Assembly: GCF_003205875.1 (NCBI RefSeq)
Contig: NZ_PUBZ01000106.1
Location: forward strand, 1-47,513
DNA length: 47,513 bases
Source of the DNA: Herpetosiphon llansteffanensis
Lineage (GTDB): Bacteria > Chloroflexota > Chloroflexia > Chloroflexales > Herpetosiphonaceae
Direction of reading: 5' to 3'
Translations under genes and position numbers: made by a program
The notes under the pieces: model-generated
What the model saw: the letters and a program-made list of their open reading frames with translations, nothing else
Told to the model about the DNA's origin: nothing
Database searches by the model: none
In this document: positions 9,568 through 16,624 of the stretch, one piece after another
How the letters are laid out: each line of letters opens with the position of its first letter
Numbering within the stretch: the stretch's first letter is position 1

Positions 9568-10671
9568 ATGGCGGCAAGCAGCAAAACCCAACGTTGGCAG
9601 ATTGGCCTGATCCTCGGATTTTGGCCAATTGTGCTCTTCGCCTTATTCAACGATTCGGCATGGCTCAACGCGCAAGGCTTCAACGGCCAAATTATTAGCA
9701 ACCTAGCTGCACCACTCTATTTTGGCTTGATGCTCTACCATTTGCGCCCCGACCAGCGGCTGATTGCGCTGGTATTTGTGCCATTCTCGGCGCTTGGCGA
9801 ATATGTATTTAGTTTGCTGCTCGAACTCTATAGCTATAAATTTGCGGCAATTCCCATCTATGTGCCGTTTGGCCATGCAATTTTGCTCAGCACAGGTCTG
9901 CTGATCAGCGAATTGGATTGGGTTAAGCAACGCACCCAAAAGCTCCGTTGGGGCTTGCTATTCGGCCATGCAAGTCTGTTTCTTGGGGCGTGGCTGCTGT
10001 TTGATGATAGCCTGAGTGCGATATTTGGCCTCGTTTTTAGCCTGATTCTACTGCTGTTTCGGGCGCAGCTTTTGCACCTCATCATGGGCTTTTTGGTGCT
10101 CTACATCGAATTAATGGGCACATGGCTTGACTGTTGGCGCTGGGATCTGAATCCGCTCAATGGGCTGTTGCATACCACTAATCCGCCGGTTGGGGCGTTT
10201 GTGTGCTATGTAATTGCCGACATTATTGTGATTATGAGTTTGCGCTGGGGTCGCTGGATGTGGGGCTATCGCCACAATCGCCATGCCAAAGGTTCAGCCG
10301 CCTATTATCAACAAAAATTGGCCCTAACCCAACAAATTTATGCCGATCAGGCCAGCCAAGCAGCAACCAATGAGGCTGATGGCTTTGGCAAAGGCTATGC
10401 GCTTGGCACAGTTGGCCTGCGTTATGTCGAATTAAGTCAATTACCTGCGGCAATCACCTGCTTCGAACGCACGCGCCAATTGGCCGAAAGCCGCAACGAT
10501 TTGGCAATTTTCCATTTGGCGGGCTGGCATTTGGGCAACATATTCTGGCAACAAGGCCAAACAGAACCAGCATTGCAATTAATGAATGCTTATGTCAATT
10601 ATCTTCAAGCGGTCAAAGCGCCTCAGGCTGAGCATTTCGCTGCTCAATTGCAATCACTCACCACAGTTTAG
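9568..10671 (+). CDS. Integral membrane protein with C-terminal TPR-like region
   Basis: A 367-residue protein I do not recognise as a named family. Residues about 10-240 hold seven or so hydrophobic segments (for example IGLILGFWPIVLFALF and LIALVFVPFSALGEYVF). Residues about 265-365 are soluble and helical with a TPR-like spacing (GYALGTVGLRYVELSQLPAA, then AIFHLAGWHLGNIFWQQGQ), suggesting a protein-docking tail. GGGAGCA lies six bases before the ATG. It converges with the MFS gene on the other strand, with stop codons three bases apart, so the two transcripts probably end in each other. Confidence 0.8.
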   Translation: MAASSKTQRWQIGLILGFWPIVLFALFNDSAWLNAQGFNGQIISNLAAPLYFGLMLYHLRPDQRLIALVFVPFSALGEYVFSLLLELYSYKFAAIPIYVPFGHAILLSTGLLISELDWVKQRTQKLRWGLLFGHASLFLGAWLLFDDSLSAIFGLVFSLILLLFRAQLLHLIMGFLVLYIELMGTWLDCWRWDLNPLNGLLHTTNPPVGAFVCYVIADIIVIMSLRWGRWMWGYRHNRHAKGSAAYYQQKLALTQQIYADQASQAATNEADGFGKGYALGTVGLRYVELSQLPAAITCFERTRQLAESRNDLAIFHLAGWHLGNIFWQQGQTEPALQLMNAYVNYLQAVKAPQAEHFAAQLQSLTTV

Positions 10672-11972
10672 CTGCTCGCTTGACGAAAGTCAGGCACTTC
10701 GCTTTCAACCCGCCGCACCCGAGGATTGGCATAGGTCAAGGTAATCAAACCCAACATCAACACGCCCATTAAGCTAATGACCAACCCCGTGCCACGCCCC
10801 GTTGTTTGGCTCCAAGAAAGGTTGGTTAAATTGCTAATCCAGCCATCGGCCTGTACACCTGGCTCGAAAAGGCGTTCAGCCAACGGGCCAGCCAGTAAAA
10901 ATGCCACCGGCAAGCTTGATTGGGCCAACATGCGCCGAAAGGCCAACACCCGCCCTTGCAACTTTGGCGACACTTTGGTTTGCCAAATTGCTTGAGTAGA
11001 TGAGGTTGCCACGGCGATGCCAAAATAATAAAGCCCATTTGCCAGCGCCAAAACCCAAATTGTAGGATACAAACCCACCGCAATAAAACCTAGCGCAAAA
11101 ATCAAGCGCACGCCAACTACGCCGTGAATCCGTTGTTGCGGCCCGCCCCACGTACTCATCAACAAACTGCCAAATAATAAGCCCCAGCCGCCAGCCGAAA
11201 CTACAAACCCAAAATCAGCAGAACTGCCAAGCGTCAAGGCCAATGGCCCAGTCAAGGCATCGACAATTCCCAACAGCAAGTTATTCAGGCTATAAAAAAT
11301 CAATAAGCCAAATAATCCTGCATAGCTGCGAATAAATTGCCAACCTTCGCCTAATTCACGCCAAATCGAGCGCGCCACCGCCGTAGTTTGCTCGCGCCCA
11401 GGAATGTTGATCAGCATGAGCGTGATGACCGCCACGCCAAAGGTCAGCAAATCGAGCACAATAATCCCAATTATTCCCAAATACAGCACCAAAAAACCAC
11501 CAAGCAACGGGGCTAAAATATCGGTCAGCGATTCAGAAAACTGAATCATGCCGCTTGAGCGGCTAAGATGCTGTTTGGGAATAATTAATGAAAAAGCAAC
11601 AGTTGAACTCAGTTGTTGAAACATACTACCAATTGAATTAATTAACCCAAAAATATAAATAAATTCTATGAACATTGTTTTGGTTAAAAAGAGCACTAAT
11701 AATACAATTGTGTTGAGAGCCAAAATTGAGTCACTAAGAATCATCACGGTGCGTATATTCCAACGATCAACCCAAACCCCCACAAATGGCGCTAAAATAA
11801 TTCCAGGCACCATAATAAAAAATAAATTTAATGCAAAACTGGTAGCTGAGCCAGTTGTTTGATACACCCAAACCCCAAGCGCAAAACTGGTTAAGCGAGA
11901 ACCAAGCAGTGAAATTAATTCGCCTAGCCAAATCCAAAAAAACGTGCGCAGCCCATTCGCATTTGATTGCAT
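10668..11972 (-). CDS. MFS transporter, likely exporter of the adjacent modified peptide
   Basis: A 434-residue, 12-segment major facilitator protein of the MFS_3/macrolide-efflux-like type. The opening TFFWIWLGELISLLGSRLTS and the loop GVWVDRWNIRTVMILSD (motif A-like) are diagnostic. I start at the ATG at 11972 because AAGGAG lies seven bases upstream; the longer in-frame start has no such site. It is the last gene of the operon carrying the DUF692 enzyme and the 22-residue peptide, 91 bases after the peptide stop and behind a perfect 12-bp hairpin. Position and absence of any other exporter suggest it carries the mature product or gives self-protection. That role is inference; the family also includes drug efflux pumps. 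Confidence 0.88.
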   Translation of the reverse strand: MQSNANGLRTFFWIWLGELISLLGSRLTSFALGVWVYQTTGSATSFALNLFFIMVPGIILAPFVGVWVDRWNIRTVMILSDSILALNTIVLLVLFLTKTMFIEFIYIFGLINSIGSMFQQLSSTVAFSLIIPKQHLSRSSGMIQFSESLTDILAPLLGGFLVLYLGIIGIIVLDLLTFGVAVITLMLINIPGREQTTAVARSIWRELGEGWQFIRSYAGLFGLLIFYSLNNLLLGIVDALTGPLALTLGSSADFGFVVSAGGWGLLFGSLLMSTWGGPQQRIHGVVGVRLIFALGFIAVGLYPTIWVLALANGLYYFGIAVATSSTQAIWQTKVSPKLQGRVLAFRRMLAQSSLPVAFLLAGPLAERLFEPGVQADGWISNLTNLSWSQTTGRGTGLVISLMGVLMLGLITLTYANPRVRRVESEVPDFRQASS

Positions 11973-11993
11973 CCAAAACTCCTTGCTCAAATC

Positions 11994-12042
11994 AGAATCC
12001 ACCAGCCAGAAACAGCAATAACTGATCTCACTGGTGGATTCT
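11994..12042 (-). terminator. Intercistronic hairpin between peptide and exporter genes
   Basis: A perfect 12-bp inverted repeat, AGAATCCACCAG (11994-12005) and CTGGTGGATTCT (12031-12042), with a 25-base loop. On the minus transcript it follows the peptide stop by 21 bases and is followed by GATTTGAG, so the T-run is poor. It is better read as an attenuator or 3' stabiliser giving more peptide than exporter message than as a full terminator. Confidence 0.7.
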
Positions 12043-12063
12043 CAACGGTGTTAGCGAATTAAA

Positions 12064-12132
12064 TTAGCCTTTGCAGCCTTGTTCAACTTCGCTAGCTGAG
12101 CCTTCAGTTGTAACGATGATTTCAAAATCCAT
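12064..12132 (-). CDS. 22-residue putative RiPP precursor peptide
   Basis: A tiny gene between the DUF692 enzyme and the MFS exporter. It reads MDFEIIVTTEGS, then ASEV, then EQGCKG and stop. Its ribosome binding site is exceptional: GAAAGGAGGTGATCC just before CGC-ATG can pair almost without gap with the 3' end of 16S rRNA. The peptide is acidic (five Asp/Glu) with one Cys, third from the C-terminus. The N-terminal FEIIVTT could add a beta strand to the PqqD-like domain of the partner protein, leaving the GCKG tail for modification. DUF692 enzymes of known function (MbnB, TglH) act on peptide Cys, so Cys20 is the probable target. I know of no named family for it. The chemistry and function are unknown. 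Confidence 0.8.
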   Translation of the reverse strand: MDFEIIVTTEGSASEVEQGCKG

Positions 12133-12134
12133 GC

Positions 12135-12149
12135 GGATCACCTCCTTTC
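12135..12149 (-). promoter_or_regulatory. Extended Shine-Dalgarno of the peptide gene
   Basis: The minus strand reads GAAAGGAGGTGATCC two bases before the ATG at 12132. It complements about 14 consecutive bases at the 3' end of bacterial 16S rRNA, far more than the 4-6 used elsewhere in the window. It decides the start and predicts very strong translation initiation. Confidence 0.85.
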
Positions 12150-12176
12150 AAAAGAAAATTAAATGACAAGCAGCGT

Positions 12177-13013
12177 TTAGATCGCAGGCGACCATAATCT
12201 GCGGGCTTGTTGAATATCGTTAATCAAATCGTGTTGCGCAGTTGTATAATTGGCATCACGCTCAATAATAATACAATCAATTGCAGCTTTTTGGCTTAGC
12301 TGGCCAAATAATTCAAAGACTTCAGGGTGTACAGCTGTTGAATGGGAATCGTGCCAGAAACCATTGATTTGTTCGCCACCAGCCAAATGTGCATGTACAA
12401 TCCGATCATGCGGCAAGGCATTGATAAAATCCCAACAATCAAAGCCAAAATTCAAGCTGTTGTACCAAACATTGCTCAGGTCAAGCAAAACGCCTAATCT
12501 ATCATATTGATTTGCTAGTTCCAAAAAGAATTCTTCAGCAGTCCACGGCGAATCTGCAATCCGCACGCTATAGGCGATATATTCAAGGACAATCGGTGCT
12601 TCCAAGAAATCTTCAATCCGTTTTATTTTATCGATCACGCGCTTCAGCAAAGCTTGGCTATAGCTATTTGGGCAAAAAAAGCCAACCTGAAAGCCATCGC
12701 TAGCGGTCATCGCCATATGGTCGCTAAAATAGGGCGAGCCAGTCAGATTAAGCAGTTGTTTGATGGCGGCAAAATATTGCCAATTAGGCTCGGCCATCGA
12801 AACAAGATTCGCCGTTACGCCATGTAAAACCAGCTTGAATTGCTCGCGCAGGCCCGCCAATTCTTGATGGTAGAGCAATTCGCCAGCTTCAATATAGTGC
12901 TCAGGCGTAATTTCCAGCACATCAATTGGCGTGGCGGGATTGAGGATAAATTGGCGTAACTCAGGCCGATAGCCCATGCCAATGCCCTGTGGTTGGCTCA
13001 CTAATTTGCTCAT
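12177..13013 (-). CDS. DUF692 multinuclear non-heme iron peptide-modifying oxidase (MNIO)
   Basis: A 278-residue, full-length DUF692 TIM-barrel protein. Likely metal ligands follow the family pattern: H64 (VLHG), H99 in SDH, E144, D178 and N181 (LLDLSNVWYN), H207 and H209 (HAHLAGG), D222 and H224 (HDSHS), E251. Characterised relatives use two or three irons and O2 to rebuild Cys or other residues in precursor peptides (MbnB: oxazolone/thioamide; TglH: Cys beta-carbon excision). Here E144 is followed by Tyr (LEYIAYS) where most members I recall have Asn (LEN). GAGGAG precedes the ATG; the gene starts nine bases after the partner gene and ends 44 bases before the peptide gene. The exact reaction is not predictable. 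Confidence 0.9.
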   Translation of the reverse strand: MSKLVSQPQGIGMGYRPELRQFILNPATPIDVLEITPEHYIEAGELLYHQELAGLREQFKLVLHGVTANLVSMAEPNWQYFAAIKQLLNLTGSPYFSDHMAMTASDGFQVGFFCPNSYSQALLKRVIDKIKRIEDFLEAPIVLEYIAYSVRIADSPWTAEEFFLELANQYDRLGVLLDLSNVWYNSLNFGFDCWDFINALPHDRIVHAHLAGGEQINGFWHDSHSTAVHPEVFELFGQLSQKAAIDCIIIERDANYTTAQHDLINDIQQARRLWSPAI

Positions 13014-13022
13014 TGCTGCTCC

Positions 13023-13823
13023 TCAAACAACCAAAATCATTGCTTGGGCCAAGCGTTGGCACAACTGCACCAAGCCATCACGCGTGCGCTCCAAACTTGC
13101 TTGATCGCTGCTCAGCGCTTCAGCAATTTGGGCAATGCTACGCACGCCATCAACATACTTTAAGGCTTGAATCACCGCCGCATTAACCTGCATCAGCTGA
13201 ATATCGCGCTGGCCCTGCCGTCGATAGATAATTAAATGGGTTGACTGGGGCGCTAATTCAACCAAATCGGCAGCTTGCTGCTGCAAAATAGTGGTCAAGG
13301 GATAGGCATAGGTGGCAAAATTGACCGTGCGATCACAGCGCAATACACTGCTGGCAGTAATTTGCGGCGTTTGATAATCAGCCACAGCTTCATAATCCGA
13401 GGGCGTGCGCAGCGCCCGATAGATTGCAGTTTCAGCCTGCAACACCGCAGCAATCAACTCAATTTGCGGCAAATCAGCATGAACATGCAACGACTCGGTT
13501 AAAAATGCACTCAAATGCAAGAGATCGTTGCTGGCATCAAGCGGCGCAGGATAGAGATCAAGGTAGCGTTTAAGCAATTGTTCGCCAAGTTCGCCCAGTA
13601 AATCGAGAGTTCGGGCCAAAGGGCGGCGCATTCGGCGCATTCGGCGAGCAGTAAATTGCTGATGAATATCAGCTAAATCGGGGTAGGCAAGCTGAATTTG
13701 AGCTTGTTCGCTGCTCGAAAGCGCATACTGATGCAGCAATAATTCGGGCTGAAACCCAAATAATTGATAACTGGTTGGGTTGGCGATCAAACGGCAAAGA
13801 AGGGCTTCGAAATCGTGCTGCAT
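13023..13823 (-). CDS. MNIO partner protein with PqqD/RRE-like C-terminal domain
   Basis: A 266-residue protein, first gene of the MNIO operon. I start at the ATG at 13823: the promoter lies just upstream at 13872-13900, so longer versions would begin before transcription starts. Residues about 1-140 are helical with a basic patch (RRMRRMRRP, 60-68). Residues about 195-260 resemble a PqqD-type RiPP recognition element: strands (LIIYRRQGQRDIQLMQV), N214 at the conserved N-A position, then G226 and a winged-helix-like helix pair. DUF692 enzymes nearly always need such a partner (MbnC, TglI) to bind the precursor. I infer it presents the 22-residue peptide. Overall similarity to named partners looks weak by eye. 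Confidence 0.75.
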   Translation of the reverse strand: MQHDFEALLCRLIANPTSYQLFGFQPELLLHQYALSSSEQAQIQLAYPDLADIHQQFTARRMRRMRRPLARTLDLLGELGEQLLKRYLDLYPAPLDASNDLLHLSAFLTESLHVHADLPQIELIAAVLQAETAIYRALRTPSDYEAVADYQTPQITASSVLRCDRTVNFATYAYPLTTILQQQAADLVELAPQSTHLIIYRRQGQRDIQLMQVNAAVIQALKYVDGVRSIAQIAEALSSDQASLERTRDGLVQLCQRLAQAMILVV

Positions 13824-13871
13824 AGGCTCACCGATTGAAAAAGTTGGGTTATCTCTCAAGGGACAGGCAGC

Positions 13872-13900
13872 AGTATACTTGATTGAAATCCAAATGTCTA
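13872..13900 (-). promoter_or_regulatory. Sigma-70-type promoter of the MNIO/RiPP operon
   Basis: On the minus strand: TAGACA (-35, 13895-13900; five of six consensus), a 17-base spacer, and TATACT (-10, 13872-13877; five of six). Transcription should start near 13865, giving a leader of about 40 bases before the ATG at 13823. Confidence 0.65.
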
Positions 13901-13929
13901 TATAGCTGTTGAGCACATTAGGGGGGATA

Positions 13930-14130
13930 TTTACGCTATGAGGGCTATTGGCTATTGGCTATAGGGTTTAGGCTGGCAAGAGCCGCATCCTTCGGTTCTC
14001 TGCGCCTCTGCGTTGAAATTGATCCACGAAGAGCACGAAGGACACGAAGCACGATGTTTCGCCACGAATTCCACGAATTTCACCAATTAATGTTCCGATA
14101 GCCCATAGCCCATAGCCTATAGCCATACGT
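13930..14130. repeat. Intergenic word-repeat patch
   Basis: Words GGGCTATTGGCTATTGGCTA, CTCTGCGCCTCTGCGTTGAA, CACGAAGAGCACGAAGGACA, GCCACGAATTCCACGAATTT and CCCATAGCCCATAGCC. It fills the space upstream of the MNIO promoter. No gene is seen. Confidence 0.75.
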
Positions 14131-14172
14131 TCCCTGCGTTAGACTTTTGATTTCTGACTTTTGACTTTGCTC

Positions 14173-15765
14173 TCACTTCATCGTCATGGGCAGCGCCACT
14201 TGATACCACAACGCACCGCTTTCGACCGCGCCCATATCGCAGGCAGCGCCCATAAAGCCCGCCAAACCACGCTGATCGGTGATGTTGGAACTTGAGCACG
14301 AGCCAGCATCAACCGATTCACTATCTGCGCGTGGCAAGTAGGTTTGGGTCGGGCCGCCATACCAACCCAAGCTATACAACACAGGCCAGGTATTTGGCAA
14401 ATTGCCATTGCTAGCTTGGGTTCCACAACTCCCGTCGTTCCACATGCTGAAGCTCATGCTGGGTGCTTGGCTGGCATAGCCACATTGTGCTCCTGCCGAA
14501 GCGCCATTACCCATAATAATGCTGTTATTGACGGTAAATTGCGTGCCAGCGTGATAGATTCCGCCGCCAGTGCTTTCGGCAGCATTGGCGGTCATGGTCA
14601 CATGATCAATGCCAATCGTGCCATTCGGGCGATTACTCAGGCCAGCGCCACGCTGAGCATCGTTGCTGGCAATTGTGCTATAACTAATCACCGCAAAACC
14701 ACTATTATCGAGCGCTCCGCCATCGCCACTCAAGGCATCATTGCGGGTCAAGGTTGAGCGTTCGATGATTAGGCTGCTTTTGTTACTGATACCGCCGCCT
14801 GATAGCGCCGATAAATTTATGTCAACAGTGCTATGTTTGATCGTCAAGCCTGCATTGGTGGCAACATAGGCTGCGCCGCCTTCATAAAACGCCACATTCC
14901 CTACAAGGTTGCTGGTGTTTACTTCCAGCACGCCGCCTTCGCGCAGATAGATGCCGCCGCCTTGGCCAGCAGTATTGCCCCAGATACGCCCAGCTTGAAT
15001 TACGCCATGGCTTTGCCGAATAACCATGCCGCCGCCAAAATCGGTGTTTTCATGGCCCAGCAGCTCGTTTATGTCAAAATTTGTTTGGCTAATATCTAAA
15101 GTTGCCGTCCATGCCTCCAGCCCAGCACCTTCGGTTTCAGCTTTGTTACTAGTAAATTTACTATTACGAACCGTCAGCGTGCCCGTATTAAAGCTCAGGC
15201 CGCCACCGCTACCACTCGATTGATTGGCTTCAATCAGGCTGTCGATGATGAGCATGTTGGTATGTTGCGATCCAATTCCGCCGCCAAACTGGCTTGCTCG
15301 ATTGTTTTTGATCGTCACTTGGTTGAGGGTGAGATTGGTAAAATCGCCGCTCCAATTTGGCTCGGCAAAAATCGCCGCGCTATGGTCAGCAAAGCCATTG
15401 CTCAAGGTAATGCGCTGGATCTCGACCCGCGCCTGTTGGCTAACCCAAAAAATGCGGGTGGTATTGCCGCCAGAGAGCGTAATTTTGCTGCCGCCATCAA
15501 TCACCGAGCCATCGTGCAAAAATTTTTGGCTGCTGAGCACAATCGTATGGGGATTCGGGCCGCAATTAAAACTTAATGTGCCACCAGGCGCTTGCTCACC
15601 TGGATAAAGCTGGGCCAAGCCAGCATCAAACGCTGCTTCGGTGCAGCTAGCAGGCGTGCCAGTGCCAACCACCACACTATCGGCGGCAACTGGCTGGCTC
15701 TGCCAAAGTTGGGCCAAACCAAGCACGATCAATCCACTCAAGAAGATTTTTTTGCGCCGTAGCAT
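14173..15765 (-). CDS. Secreted right-handed parallel beta-helix protein
   Basis: A protein of about 530 residues. The start is the ATG at 15765, preceded by AAAGGAG and followed by a signal peptide (RRKKIFLSGLIVLGLAQLW, cleavage near VAADS). Residues about 30-450 show the polymorphic-membrane-protein or pectate-lyase-like pattern of short strands with Asn/Ser turns: SKFTSNKAETEGAGLEA, RIWGNTAGQGGGIYLREGG, IKHSTVDINLSALSGGGISN. No catalytic motif is evident. The tail (SVDAGSC...DQRGLAGFMGAACDMGAVES) is the choice-of-anchor type seen in large extracellular proteins of many bacteria. Probably an adhesin or matrix protein. It is transcribed alone. Confidence 0.83.
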   Translation of the reverse strand: MLRRKKIFLSGLIVLGLAQLWQSQPVAADSVVVGTGTPASCTEAAFDAGLAQLYPGEQAPGGTLSFNCGPNPHTIVLSSQKFLHDGSVIDGGSKITLSGGNTTRIFWVSQQARVEIQRITLSNGFADHSAAIFAEPNWSGDFTNLTLNQVTIKNNRASQFGGGIGSQHTNMLIIDSLIEANQSSGSGGGLSFNTGTLTVRNSKFTSNKAETEGAGLEAWTATLDISQTNFDINELLGHENTDFGGGMVIRQSHGVIQAGRIWGNTAGQGGGIYLREGGVLEVNTSNLVGNVAFYEGGAAYVATNAGLTIKHSTVDINLSALSGGGISNKSSLIIERSTLTRNDALSGDGGALDNSGFAVISYSTIASNDAQRGAGLSNRPNGTIGIDHVTMTANAAESTGGGIYHAGTQFTVNNSIIMGNGASAGAQCGYASQAPSMSFSMWNDGSCGTQASNGNLPNTWPVLYSLGWYGGPTQTYLPRADSESVDAGSCSSSNITDQRGLAGFMGAACDMGAVESGALWYQVALPMTMK

Positions 15766-15847
15766 CGTGGTTGCTCCTTTTGCATTCAAGTGATGAATGC
15801 AGGATAGCAAACAGGCGCTCGCAAAAGTTGACATTTTCTACCAAGCG

Positions 15848-16624
15848 TTATTCAAGGCTTGGATTTGTGGGCTGGCTCAGCTGATGACGCTCATCTTTGA
15901 GGCCAACTCCAGTCAAGCGCCGCTGCCGCGCTTGGCCCAACAAATAGAGCAATAACTCGCTGGCAGATGCATAGCTCAAGCCTTGTTGGTGAATGTTGGA
16001 GATGCAATTGCGCTCAGCATCGTTGCGGCCCCGCTGCGGCGCATAGGTTAAATAGATGCCCAAGCTATCGGCAACGCTCAAACCAGGCCGCTCGCCAATC
16101 AGAATCACGACCAACTCCGCGCGCAATAATTCGCCAATCTCGTCGCCAATCGCCACTCGCCCTTGCTCAACCAAGGTCAACGGAGCTAGCGACCAACCAA
16201 GTTCGCTCAATTGGTGCTTGATCAGCTTGAGCAAGGGCGCAGCATGGCGCTCAATCGCCACCGCCGATAAGCCATCGGCAACTACCAAGGCTATAGTCGC
16301 TGGCGCAGACTCTAATCTCTCAAGCTGTTGGCGCGAATCAGCATGCAGCATTCGGCCCAAATCTGGCCGCTTGAGATAGCTAGCACGATCCACGGCTGCG
16401 CTTTTGAGCCTAAGAATGTGCGGAAAATCTGCCTGCAATTCACTAGCAAGCGCCGCAAAATCAACTTGCGCATGCACTGCATCACGGGCCAAGGCATGGT
16501 CTTGTTGAAAGGCCAAATGGGCGTTGGTTGGCAAGCCATCACCAACTCGACCAAGCCCAATCCGTGCATTGGTGAATTGGCGCAAGCGCTGCCAAAGTTG
16601 CGCACTTTCTGGTTGTTCGGCCAT
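15848..16624 (-). CDS. eutC: Ethanolamine ammonia-lyase small subunit
   Basis: A 258-residue EutC, the small subunit of the adenosylcobalamin-dependent lyase that converts ethanolamine to acetaldehyde and ammonia. Family sequence includes TNARIGLGRVGDGLPTNAHL near residue 17, DHALARDAVH near 42, VVADGLSAVAIERHAAP near 134 and VILIGERPGLSVADSLGIYL near 175. Its ATG overlaps the eutB stop by one base (TAATG), so translation is coupled. CDS ends 82 bases before the beta-helix gene start, in the same direction. Confidence 0.95.
   Translation of the reverse strand: MAEQPESAQLWQRLRQFTNARIGLGRVGDGLPTNAHLAFQQDHALARDAVHAQVDFAALASELQADFPHILRLKSAAVDRASYLKRPDLGRMLHADSRQQLERLESAPATIALVVADGLSAVAIERHAAPLLKLIKHQLSELGWSLAPLTLVEQGRVAIGDEIGELLRAELVVILIGERPGLSVADSLGIYLTYAPQRGRNDAERNCISNIHQQGLSYASASELLLYLLGQARQRRLTGVGLKDERHQLSQPTNPSLE

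Noticed and set aside
13824-13916. Longer start for the MNIO partner protein
   Set aside because: The extra codons overlap the promoter (-35 at 13895-13900, -10 at 13872-13877) and have no ribosome site, while 13823 begins a good domain.
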